From the NCBI RefSeq assembly GCF_000422705.1, contig NZ_AUGO01000007.1:248001-312000 (forward strand): 64,000 nt of DNA, in the 5' to 3' direction. Under the pieces are notes generated by a model that was not told the origin of the DNA, made no database searches, and worked only from the letters and a program-made list of their open reading frames with translations. Source of the DNA: Flavobacterium soli DSM 19725. GTDB lineage: Bacteria; Bacteroidota; Bacteroidia; Flavobacteriales; Flavobacteriaceae. Below, in pieces: positions 26,606-34,421 of the stretch; the first letter of the stretch is position 1; every line of letters starts with the position of its first letter. The position numbers were made by a program, and so were the translations under genes.

Positions 26606-27775
26606 ATGAACAGAAGAAACTTTTTAACCCTAACAGGGACTTTCACAGGTGGTTCACTCCTATTACCTAATTTCCTATACTCTTTTGGCTCCCAAACCAA
26701 TTTGGTTTTGGGCGAACAATGCATCGTTTTCGTTCAATTGAATGGAGGAAACGATGGGCTGAACACCTTCATCCCATTTGAAGATGCACTGTATTATGAT
26801 GTTCGTCCAAAAATTGCCCTTTCTAAAACTGAAGTGCTGAATTCATCCAAAGGAATGGCGTTTCATCCCGCTTTGAAAGGATTTGCCAGCATCCAGCAAA
26901 GTGGCGACTTGTCAGTAATACAAAATGTAGGCTACCCGAATCCGGTTCGTTCCCATTTTAGAAGTCAGGAAATTTGGCAAACCGCACCCACCCATCAGGA
27001 ATATCTAAGTGACGGCTGGCTGGGGCGTTATCTGGATTTGCAATGCAAAGAGCACCAACCGACGGCTGGAATAAACATTGACAGTATTGACAATTTAGCC
27101 CTAAAAGGTGAAGAACCCAACTCGATTACTGTAAAAGATCCAGACCGATTCAAAACCAAAAAAAAGGGTGAAAACGACAGTCAATTATCCAAAAACCCAC
27201 AATTGGATTTTGTTCGAAAAATAGCCAATTCTGTTGTGGAAGGCTCGGATGAAATCCAAAAAGCTTTGGCAAAATCAGCTCCTGCGGATGTGGTTTATCC
27301 TAAAACGGCCTTGGCAAAAAATCTGGAATGGATTTCTAAATTGATAAAAGGAAAACTGAATTCAAAGGTGTATTATACTTCTCTTGGCGGTTTTGATACC
27401 CACGACAATCAACTCACCATTCACAAAAACAAATTGACGGATCTCAACGATGCCGTTTATAGTTTCTATCAAGATTTGAAAAAATCACAGCAATTGCAAA
27501 ACGTGACAATTGTAGTTTTCTCAGAATTTGGTCGCCGAGTGAAAGACAATGGACGAGGCACCGATCATGGAACGGCTGCACCTATGTTTGTAATTGGAGG
27601 AAATAACCGAGGGAAAATTATGGGAAACAATCCCAATCTTGCCGACTTGGACAATGGCGATTTGAAACACGAAATTGATTTCAGAAGTGTGTATGCTTCT
27701 CTTTTGAAAAACAAATTGGATTTTGATTACACCAAAATTGGAATACAAAATAAAGCTTTGGAAGGTTTGTTTTAA
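26606..27775 (+). CDS. DUF1501 domain-containing protein (sulfatase-like fold)
   Basis: 389-residue protein. I chose the ATG at 26606, giving MNRRNFLTLTGTFTGGSLLLP, a twin-arginine-like exported start; an upstream in-frame start would add an unlikely 24 residues overlapping the DUF1800 gene. Family motifs are VQLNGGNDGLNTFIP near residues 45-59, SLGGFDTHDNQ near 262-272, and SEFGRRVKDNGRGTDHGTAAPMFV near 310-333. Partner of the DUF1800 gene; likely periplasmic. Reaction unknown. Confidence 0.92.
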   Translation: MNRRNFLTLTGTFTGGSLLLPNFLYSFGSQTNLVLGEQCIVFVQLNGGNDGLNTFIPFEDALYYDVRPKIALSKTEVLNSSKGMAFHPALKGFASIQQSGDLSVIQNVGYPNPVRSHFRSQEIWQTAPTHQEYLSDGWLGRYLDLQCKEHQPTAGINIDSIDNLALKGEEPNSITVKDPDRFKTKKKGENDSQLSKNPQLDFVRKIANSVVEGSDEIQKALAKSAPADVVYPKTALAKNLEWISKLIKGKLNSKVYYTSLGGFDTHDNQLTIHKNKLTDLNDAVYSFYQDLKKSQQLQNVTIVVFSEFGRRVKDNGRGTDHGTAAPMFVIGGNNRGKIMGNNPNLADLDNGDLKHEIDFRSVYASLLKNKLDFDYTKIGIQNKALEGLF

Positions 27776-27777
27776 AA

Positions 27778-28000
27778 GAGGAAATACAATACTACAGATG
27801 ACTATAAAATATATAATACTACAAACTCAGAATCTGATGGAAGCATATTTACTTTTATTGTATCGAGGTTTTCTCCATTATTTTGTCCTTCCCTCGAAGG
27901 AAGAATCACAATCGTTACAATCTTGTCTTTCCTAAGATTTCCTTCTATGGGGTTTCCTCCTTAGTGGGAAGGACAACTAAACCAATTAACTGAATGACAT
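27778..28000 (-). pseudogene. Duplicated segment, copy 2, with degraded start of the small membrane gene
   Basis: Matches 24491-24714 with scattered changes. Read on the minus strand it begins MLPSDSEFVVLYIL like the gene at 24558 but reaches TAG at codon 15, so it is a nonfunctional fragment. Its hairpin arms (GTCCTTCCCTCGAAGGAAG and CCTCCTTAGTGGGAAGGAC) have lost several base pairs, and its end reads TTAACTGAATGACATT. It lies immediately after the DUF1501 stop. Confidence 0.75.
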
Positions 28001-28062
28001 TTTCGCGCAATAGCCAGGGATATCAAGTTTTACAGAACGCTTGCCTTATGAAAAAACAATCT

Positions 28063-29103
28063 CTAAAACCATTTATCGCTTTTTCTAATATTGGTCTCCA
28101 AATAAGAATGCATTACCCTTTTCAACATATTTCTAACAGAGACGCCCTTTCTCGAAACAATTGGAAATCTTTCACGAATCACTTCATGATCTATATAGGG
28201 TACAATGGGAATATCCTGCTTCATATAGGTTTCAGAAATAGAAACGTTTTCGGCAGAAGGCTTAAAAGCTAAAAGGTATTTATAACGCCACAGGCCTCTT
28301 CTATAAGCTTGATATTGGTATTTTCCACACTTGCTGTTTTCAACTTGTGCAGCTGTTCTTCTTCCGAAGGCATGAGAAATTCTGCTGATAAAAATTCCAG
28401 GATAATACGACCTATGCAACAACTTTATGGAAGGAAAAACATTTTCCGAAACATCATCAGACATAACATTTGCATAGCCGATTTTTTCCAAATCCTTTAG
28501 GTAGCTTCCCTCATAAATAAAACTATTGGCCGCCCACGTTTTGGCCCACTTTCTCACAATTTCAGTATCTTTTGGATCCTGATGGGCTTTTAGAAACCAA
28601 TCCGCCACGATTAACCTTCCGCCGGGCTTCAATATCCGAAAAGCTTCTTTCAGGAAGCCATCCTTTGGTTCAGAATAGAGGGCACTTTCTATTGCAAATA
28701 TGACATCAAAGGTATTGTCTTCAAAATTGGTATTGCAATAATTTTGAAGCGAAAAATCAGTAAGATTGTTCGAATCCAAATTTTGCTTATTCTTCTTGGC
28801 CTGTTCCACCTGAAAAGGCGACAAGGAAATACCGTGGACTTTGCAACCAATGTGGTTGGCTAGAAAGATAGAGGTGCCACCCACCCCACATCCGGCATCC
28901 AAAACAACATCTGATTTCTTGATCTGTGCATGCTTTGCCACTTGATAATTATTGTTCCAAAGAGCCTGCCTGTGTGTTAGGGTATTTTCATCCCAATAAC
29001 CATAATGCAAGGCTAGTGCGTTTTTAAGCTGCAATACAATCTCATAATCCCTATTGCATTCTTCATAATAGGTTTGAATTTCTTTTTTGTAATCTTCTGT
29101 CAT
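28063..29103 (-). CDS. SAM-dependent methyltransferase (sterol/tocopherol/cyclopropane-synthase-like group)
   Basis: 346-residue class I methyltransferase. Motif I is VVLDAGCGVGGTSIFLA near residues 66-82, followed by VHGISLSPFQVEQA, the motif II region FDVIFAIESALYS, and LKPGGRLIVADWFL near 158-171. The N-terminal YYEECNRDYEIV and LALHYGYWDE segments are seen in methyltransferases acting on prenyl or lipid-like substrates. The C-terminal ~120 residues are basic and unassigned. Stands alone between repeat-containing spacers. Substrate unknown. Confidence 0.82.
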   Translation of the reverse strand: MTEDYKKEIQTYYEECNRDYEIVLQLKNALALHYGYWDENTLTHRQALWNNNYQVAKHAQIKKSDVVLDAGCGVGGTSIFLANHIGCKVHGISLSPFQVEQAKKNKQNLDSNNLTDFSLQNYCNTNFEDNTFDVIFAIESALYSEPKDGFLKEAFRILKPGGRLIVADWFLKAHQDPKDTEIVRKWAKTWAANSFIYEGSYLKDLEKIGYANVMSDDVSENVFPSIKLLHRSYYPGIFISRISHAFGRRTAAQVENSKCGKYQYQAYRRGLWRYKYLLAFKPSAENVSISETYMKQDIPIVPYIDHEVIRERFPIVSRKGVSVRNMLKRVMHSYLETNIRKSDKWF

Positions 29104-29356
29104 ATAGTATTAGTTATGGAAAGAGGTAGTTCTAAATTGATGAATGCTTCTTAGATTGTATCATAGAAGCACATTACCGCAAATATAAAATAAAAATTAA
29201 CAAAATAAATTACAAGAATAATACAAACACCGATTCTAAACTTAAAGAAGACACTTGTTTAAAAAAAGCTTTTCTGTTCTCTACATTTTTTAGCTACCTG
29301 CCTTAGCCCAAAAAACCCACCCTACTATTTAAAATCATTCCCTATCTTATGATCCT

Positions 29357-29782
29357 CTAAGAGGTTTGCTTCACACCGTCTCGAATTGCCGCTTCAAGTA
29401 GTTCAATATTGATGTCTTTAAGGGTTTTGAACTTAATACAATAGCCCGTTACACTTGCCTTACCTATTGTTTTTCCATAGGTTTCAGGTAAATACTTTTT
29501 GTCCTGAATACCCATAATATAAACCGATATTCCTTTCGTGTTTGCACTGATACCAATTTGGTAAAATTCTTTGGTTTTGCCGTCAGCATATTTTAGGGTC
29601 TGAAGTCCATAGCCTATATTGGGATTACTGACAATTTTCCCTTTGTCATCTTTACCGTCTAAAAACCATAGTCTACCTTTTGGAATTGCCAGAAGTATGC
29701 GTTTGTGCAAAGCTTCAATGTCTAAACGTTTTGTGTCAGGCTGTGAAGCAATGTAATCTCGGATTTGTTCTTGGATGTTCAT
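29357..29782 (-). CDS. DUF1801-like domain protein
   Basis: About 141 residues from MNIQEQIRDYIASQ. The content (AIPKGRLWFLDGK, YGLQTLKYADGKTKEFYQIGIS, GKASVTGYCIKFKTLKDINIELLEAAI) matches the DUF1801 group of small proteins. I start at 29782; two in-frame ATGs just upstream are alternatives that add up to ten residues. No close operon partner. Function unknown. Confidence 0.75.
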   Translation of the reverse strand: MNIQEQIRDYIASQPDTKRLDIEALHKRILLAIPKGRLWFLDGKDDKGKIVSNPNIGYGLQTLKYADGKTKEFYQIGISANTKGISVYIMGIQDKKYLPETYGKTIGKASVTGYCIKFKTLKDINIELLEAAIRDGVKQTS

Positions 29783-29919
29783 TTGCATCTTTTTTAATGT
29801 ACTGTCATACAATGACTGCTAACGTTTACAACTTTGACCTTTGCAAAGCATTAGATAATAAATAACATAATGGGTTTCAACTCGATTTTGATTGCACTTG
29901 TTTAATTGTGATTGATAAG

Positions 29920-30015
29920 CTAATATAAACAAAAAACCGCAAGTTGCTTTGCGGTTGTGTCTTATGTGCACAGAATGCAATTCTGCGCGAACTGTTGTGG
30001 ATATCCAAGCGATCA
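29920..30015. repeat. Dispersed repeat, copy R2
   Basis: TATAAACAAAAAACCGCAAG, hairpin ACCGCAAgttgcTTTGCGGT, then CAGAATgcaATTCTG and GTTGTGGATATCC. Nearly the same core as copy R3. It lacks the AGCTAGAAGC left part present in R1 and R3. Confidence 0.85.
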
Positions 30016-30068
30016 GAACATCTATTGATAATAATTATCTAATGCCATTAAAGTAGCATCTCTCATTT

Positions 30069-30620
30069 TCACTTTTTCATCCACATAGGTTTTTCTCTAA
30101 GTATTTGCTTATAGACAGGACAATTTTCTGAATGTGCTCCAGGCAAATAACCAATACTCATTAAAAATTCATTTACAATCTCACCGCCTGTGAAACGAAA
30201 AGTCTTTTTAAACAATTTCACCCATTCTTCTTTTGTTTTGGGACGATGGTGTTCAAGCCATTTCTCGAAGGATCCAAATTCTGCCTGTAGCGTCAGGATT
30301 GTTTTTGCATTTTCGATGGCAGCATTTACCTTTAAGCGGTTACGTATGATTCCGGCATCGGCTAAAAGCCTTTCGCTGTCTTTTTCGGTGTAGTTCGCCA
30401 CTTTTTTAATATCGAAGTTACTGTACGCTTTCCTGAAGGAGGCTTCTTTTTTCAGAATGGTTTCCCAGCTTAACCCGGCCTGATTGATTTCCAAGACCAA
30501 ACGACAGAACAACTCATTGTCATCGTGGATGGCAAAGCCGTAATACTTGTCGTGGTAATTTTTATGCAATGCTTTCTTTTCTTCAGACAGCATAGTTTCG
30601 ATGGCAACACAATAGCTCAT
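30069..30620 (-). CDS. tag: DNA-3-methyladenine glycosylase I
   Basis: 183-residue Tag-type DNA glycosylase that removes 3-methyladenine from alkylated DNA. The zinc site is visible: Cys 4, His 23 in NYHDKYYG, and His 163/Cys 167 in HSENC. LVLEINQAGLSW near residues 41-52 is the substrate-pocket block, and RLLADAGIIRNRLKVNAAIENA is the helix-hairpin-helix region. The usual YHDxEWG reads YHDKYYG here, a conservative change. Full length for the family. Confidence 0.93.
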   Translation of the reverse strand: MSYCVAIETMLSEEKKALHKNYHDKYYGFAIHDDNELFCRLVLEINQAGLSWETILKKEASFRKAYSNFDIKKVANYTEKDSERLLADAGIIRNRLKVNAAIENAKTILTLQAEFGSFEKWLEHHRPKTKEEWVKLFKKTFRFTGGEIVNEFLMSIGYLPGAHSENCPVYKQILREKPMWMKK

Positions 30621-30673
30621 AATTTGAATTTTTAAAATAGAGAGTGACCAAAGATAGTCACGCTCTGCTATAT

Positions 30674-30997
30674 TTAATCGGTTACTTTTAAATGCTGAAT
30701 TTGTCCCTCAACAATATCAAAGTGAAACTTTAGCGTGATAGGGCTTCCCGGAAATGTTCCTGAACATTCAGCCGTTACGATGCTTGTTGTTCCGTTTTCG
30801 GTATATTCCAGTGGTTGCATCACTGCTTGGTAGTTCTTGTTGGAGTGATCGATCCAACGCTCTATCTCAAGTCTTCCCTTGTGTGTTTTACCTTCGTCAA
30901 AGACTACGGCAGTTTCTGAAAACAAATTGGCATACGTCACGGCGTCAAATTCGTTCTGTGCTTTAATCAAGTCTGTTAGTACTTTTGGTAAGTTCAT
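30674..30997 (-). CDS. SnoaL/NTF2-like protein
   Basis: 107-residue protein with the cone-shaped NTF2-like fold pattern: VLTDLIKAQNEFDAVTYANLFSETAVVFDEGKTHKGRLEIERWI at the start, and VTAECSGTFPGSPITLKFHFDIVEGQIQHLKV at the end. Same strand as and 22 bp downstream of the SDR gene, so probably in one operon controlled with it. Ligand unknown. Confidence 0.88.
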   Translation of the reverse strand: MNLPKVLTDLIKAQNEFDAVTYANLFSETAVVFDEGKTHKGRLEIERWIDHSNKNYQAVMQPLEYTENGTTSIVTAECSGTFPGSPITLKFHFDIVEGQIQHLKVTD

Positions 30998-31019
30998 TGT
31001 TGTTATTTTTTAAAAATTA

Positions 31020-31802
31020 TTAAATTGTTGGTACTGTACCGCCATCGATTACATATTCGGTTCCTGATAAATAACTGGCTCTCGGAGAAACAAGAAAACC
31101 AACCAATTCAGCTACTTCTTCCGGCTCAGCAGGTCTGCCGAAAGGTATTCCGCCCAATGCATCCATAACGCCTTGCTGTGCTTCTTCTACAGTGCTATTG
31201 GCGTTTCTTGCAATCTCAGCCAACCACGCTTTCGATGCTCCTGTATTGATCCATCCAGGAGAAACAGTTAGCACCCGGACACCTTTAGGCGAAACTTCAT
31301 TTGATAGACTCTTACTATAGTTTCTCAATCCTGCTTTTGCAGCCGCATAAGGCAAAGTAGAATCGTACAATGGCAATATACCTTTGATAGAAGCGATGTG
31401 AATAATGACACCGCTTTTTCGATCTAGCATTTGCGGTAAAAATCCCCTGTCCAATCGTACTGGAGCAAGCAAATTAGCCTGTAGAGTCGATTCCCAATCT
31501 TCATCAGATAATGCAGTAAAGCCACCGGCAGGCGTTGTGGATGAACCAAGATTGTTCACCAAAATGTCAAGCCTTCCGTAAGCCGAAAGCACTTCGCTGA
31601 TTACTTTTTGTGTTCCTTCTGCTTTGCTCAAGTCGGACGCAATGAAATGCAGTTTGCTGTTCTCTTTTTCTGGTGCGTTTCTCGCAGTGACAATAACCGT
31701 TGCTCCAGCTTGTAGCAACCTTTCTGCAATTGCGCTACCGGCTCCTTTTGTACCTCCTGTTACTAAGGCAATTTTGCCTGATAATTCGTTTTGATAATCC
31801 AT
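31020..31802 (-). CDS. Short-chain dehydrogenase/reductase (SDR)
   Basis: 260-residue NAD(P)-dependent oxidoreductase. The cofactor motif TGGTKGAG is at residues 15-22, NNLG at 83-86, and the catalytic Ser 138, Tyr 152 and Lys 156 (YAAAK) are all present. The C-terminal YLSGTEYVIDGG is typical. It is divergent from the HxlR regulator gene, with the SnoaL-like gene downstream. This arrangement suggests a small electrophile- or quinone-responsive locus, which is inference. Confidence 0.93.
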   Translation of the reverse strand: MDYQNELSGKIALVTGGTKGAGSAIAERLLQAGATVIVTARNAPEKENSKLHFIASDLSKAEGTQKVISEVLSAYGRLDILVNNLGSSTTPAGGFTALSDEDWESTLQANLLAPVRLDRGFLPQMLDRKSGVIIHIASIKGILPLYDSTLPYAAAKAGLRNYSKSLSNEVSPKGVRVLTVSPGWINTGASKAWLAEIARNANSTVEEAQQGVMDALGGIPFGRPAEPEEVAELVGFLVSPRASYLSGTEYVIDGGTVPTI

Positions 31803-31902
31803 CGTATAGTCGTTTTAAAATTGTTAGGTACAAATTTCTGAAGTATGTAAGTTTCTCACAAGTACGGAGTTACGATTCACATAGGGATAAATTTTTCCCC
31901 TA

Positions 31903-31933
31903 TTGCAGGAATTGGCAGATAGGTTTACTTTTG
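31903..31933 (+). promoter_or_regulatory. Promoter of the HxlR regulator gene
   Basis: TTG at 31903-31905, a 20-bp spacer, and TACTTTTG at 31926-31933 fit the Bacteroidota -33/-7 consensus. The -7 box ends 4 bp before the annotated ATG, so the transcript would be nearly leaderless. Confidence 0.65.
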
Positions 31934-31937
31934 TAGT

Positions 31938-32297
31938 ATGTATGAGAGAAAAACACTACCGAACTTAAATTGCGGACTTGATCTTATAGGCGAAGTGCTC
32001 TATGGCAAATGGAAGATCCGTTTGCTTTGGTTTATTAATGAAGGGTTTCAAAGGCCGAGCGAATTGCAACGCACAATACCGGATGCTTCACGCAGGGTAC
32101 TGAATATTCAGCTGAAGGAATTGGAAGATCACGAACTGGTTTCAAAAGTAATTTACCCTGTTGTGCCGCCAAAAGTGGAGTATAGCCTGACGGATTTTGG
32201 AAAAACGCTAATTCCTATAATTGCAGCCATCGGGGGTTGGGGTGATGAGCATGAAGAGCGTTTACGAAAGCTAATATTGAAAAGGTTAGAAGATTAG
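31938..32297 (+). CDS. HxlR-family winged-helix transcriptional regulator
   Basis: 119-residue MarR/HxlR-type DNA-binding protein. The core block LIGEVLYGKWKIRLLWFINEGFQRPSELQRTIPDASRRVLNIQLKELE covers the recognition helix and wing; DHELVSKVIYPVVPPKVEYSLTDFGKTLIPI follows. The usual N-terminal redox Cys is present in LNCGLDL (residue 11). It is divergent from the SDR gene, and HxlR proteins usually regulate the adjacent divergent oxidoreductase. Confidence 0.93.
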   Translation: MYERKTLPNLNCGLDLIGEVLYGKWKIRLLWFINEGFQRPSELQRTIPDASRRVLNIQLKELEDHELVSKVIYPVVPPKVEYSLTDFGKTLIPIIAAIGGWGDEHEERLRKLILKRLED

Positions 32298-32324
32298 AAT
32301 CTTTGCCAGAAAAAGTGGCTTCAC

Positions 32325-32627
32325 TTTGTGTTTACGAGCTAGAAGCACGCGCCCAATGTTATTAAGTTAAGAATATAAAGATTCCGTTTTGTCATTCCGA
32401 AGAATGAGGAATCTCATAAAGTAGCTCTGCAAACTTGGATTTAGATGATGTGATTCCTCATTCTTCGGAATGACAAAAAAAAAACAGCTTAACTTAATGA
32501 CATTGAGCACGCGCCAGCAAGGAAGCTACTATAAACAAAAAAACCGCAAGTTGCTTTGCGGTTGTGGTTTGTGGGCACAGAATGCAATTCTGCGTGAACT
32601 GTTGTGAAGATTCGAGAGATCGGGTCT
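32325..32627. repeat. Dispersed repeat, copy R3, split by a nested MITE-like element
   Basis: Left part TTTGTGTTTACGAGCTAGAAGC ends near 32353; right part resumes at 32516 with CTACTATAAAC and the ACCGCAA/TTGCGGT and CAGAAT/ATTCTG hairpins. Removing 32354-32515 restores an unbroken match to copy R1, so the inner element inserted into a pre-existing repeat. Confidence 0.85.
32353..32506. mobile_element. MITE-like hairpin element with terminal inverted repeats and target duplication
   Basis: About 154 bp, no coding capacity. Terminal inverted repeats: CCAATGTTATTAAGTTAAG (left) and CTTAACTTAATGACATTGA (right), two mismatches in 19. Inner subterminal arms GTCATTCCGAAGAATGAGGA (32391-32410) and TCCTCATTCTTCGGAATGAC are complementary. 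GCACGCGCC at 32345-32353 recurs directly at 32507-32515, an 8-9 bp target duplication. The transposase that would move it is not in the window. Confidence 0.8.
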
Positions 32628-32635
32628 AAGTTCCA

Positions 32636-33109
32636 TCAATGATTTTCAAACGTGTTATTAATTGGATATGTTCCTAATTTGAGAGCAAGGTATGGTTCAA
32701 ACATTGTCTGTAAAATATCATTCTGTATAGCAATAAATTTGAATTCAATATTTATTAATTTCAATTTATGCTTTGTGAAAATTTCTATAAACTCTTCAAT
32801 TTGCATTAGTTCCTTTCTTTTCTTTGATATTTTGCCATTCTTCACATACTCTATTTTCGCAAGGTTAAAAGCAAAACTCGCACTTTCACTTCCTGAACTT
32901 TTTCTAGTATGCCATTGAATTCTTTTACGAATATTATTTGCACGCCCAACATAAATTGGTTTTCCTTTTTCGTAGAAAACATATATACCCCGATATGTAG
33001 GCAATTCATTCCTTTTTACTAAATCAGAGTTATTAAATTCGTCATATAATTCTTTAAACAAAGAATCCATTTCTGCTAAATAAGGTTTTACTTGTTCTAA
33101 TTTTTCCAT
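32636..33109 (-). CDS. GIY-YIG nuclease family protein
   Basis: 157-residue protein with a central GIY-YIG domain: YRGIYVFYEKGKPIYVGRANNIRKRIQWH near residues 39-67, which includes the GIY and YVG blocks and the conserved Arg in NIRKRI. The C-terminal part (QIEEFIEIFTKHKLKLINIEF) may hold the catalytic Glu. Single-domain proteins of this type occur in repair, mobile and restriction contexts. It lies beside a PIN-like gene in accessory DNA. Specific role unknown. Confidence 0.85.
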   Translation of the reverse strand: MEKLEQVKPYLAEMDSLFKELYDEFNNSDLVKRNELPTYRGIYVFYEKGKPIYVGRANNIRKRIQWHTRKSSGSESASFAFNLAKIEYVKNGKISKKRKELMQIEEFIEIFTKHKLKLINIEFKFIAIQNDILQTMFEPYLALKLGTYPINNTFENH

Positions 33110-33230
33110 TTTACATTTTAGTCATTGAAAATCAAATATTTATTTAATTCATTTCTACCTCGTACCCCTTATAAATTAATTATTAATCTCTTCTAAGAAT
33201 AACACCTCACGTCATTTAAGGAGCAGGCTG

Positions 33231-34250
33231 TTATGTAAAGTTTTTTTGTAAAATTCCTAAAACATCATTTATATTACTTAAAACATGGCAATTATATATG
33301 TCATTCAGTTTATGCTTATTAATTATTGAGCGTAATTCTCTTTCAGTAAAAAAAAAGTCAAAATATGGAAGAGATGCCGTTACATGTAAAAAATCAATAG
33401 TGTCGTTCCCATCTTTATATTTTCTTGTTTTATTCCATCTAATCTCGGCATTCATTAACGGAAATATTCTATATGATGGTAGTTCATTTTTAAACTTGTT
33501 ATACTTTGAAAAATTATAAATCATATTACACCATCCTTTTGAATCTATATTCTTCTTTTCCTCTTCAGAAACAATTTTTCCTGTTTCTGAAAAATACATT
33601 TCCTCGTAATACTGATTAAAATCATTCTCAAATACTTCTAAATAACCTCCAAGTTCAGATAAATACATTTCATTAAAATTTTTATTTTGAGTACTATATT
33701 GTTCCTTAGCGTAATTCAATGCTTCAATGTTGTCTTTAAAATAAAAAGGTTTTAGATTTGAAGTTGATTCCAGGAAACTTATGATTTTTTCAAAAGTTAA
33801 GTTTTCTAGGAAATCTACAAATCTTTCATTTAGCATTTCCGGATTCTGTTTTACAAAGAAAGGATTTAATAGATTTAGTGATAATTTAGTCCATACAACT
33901 GTATTAATATCATAAAACTGATTACTTGTATGTCGTCTTACAAAATCTATGAATTCAAGTTTTTGTCTTTCTTTTTCATTTACTATTGAAATTCCCTTGG
34001 ATAATCTATCAATAAGTTGAGCAGACTTTCGCAATGAATTCATATCTGTTTGCTTAAGAATTTCCCAAAATGTAATTTCACTAGTTGGCACAATTATTTT
34101 ATCTTCTTTTACTAACTTTTCCAAAACACTGAGTAATGCTTTATCTTCAGGAGTTTTACAATCTGTTATTCTAATCCAATAATTTGTATCTAAGTATATT
34201 TTTTTTAGATGACTTATGGATTGACCAATTTTTATCTGTCTATTTAACAA
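33231..34250 (-). CDS. PIN-like domain hypothetical protein
   Basis: 339-residue protein with a PIN-type beginning (IYLDTNYWIRITD near residues 18-30, with Asp 21) and acidic residues downstream (SEITFWEILKQT near 57-68; DINTVVW near 113-119), consistent with an RNase-type PIN fold of a larger class than VapC. The C-terminal ~200 residues are not recognised. Base composition is very AT-rich. No antitoxin-like partner lies directly next to it. RNase activity is inference. Confidence 0.6.
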   Translation of the reverse strand: MLNRQIKIGQSISHLKKIYLDTNYWIRITDCKTPEDKALLSVLEKLVKEDKIIVPTSEITFWEILKQTDMNSLRKSAQLIDRLSKGISIVNEKERQKLEFIDFVRRHTSNQFYDINTVVWTKLSLNLLNPFFVKQNPEMLNERFVDFLENLTFEKIISFLESTSNLKPFYFKDNIEALNYAKEQYSTQNKNFNEMYLSELGGYLEVFENDFNQYYEEMYFSETGKIVSEEEKKNIDSKGWCNMIYNFSKYNKFKNELPSYRIFPLMNAEIRWNKTRKYKDGNDTIDFLHVTASLPYFDFFFTERELRSIINKHKLNDIYNCHVLSNINDVLGILQKNFT

Positions 34251-34421
34251 TTTTTATTTTTTTAAGAATTGAATTTCAAAATGTCAGGCAACTTCTAGCG
34301 GCTTTGCGAGGTTACGAAGTTTGAACACCTATATTTTCTACTAAGATAGAATTTTAGTAGAAAAAATGAAATTTCCAAATATTTTATAATCTCGTAAAAT
34401 CGCTTATAGCTGTAGCTTTTT

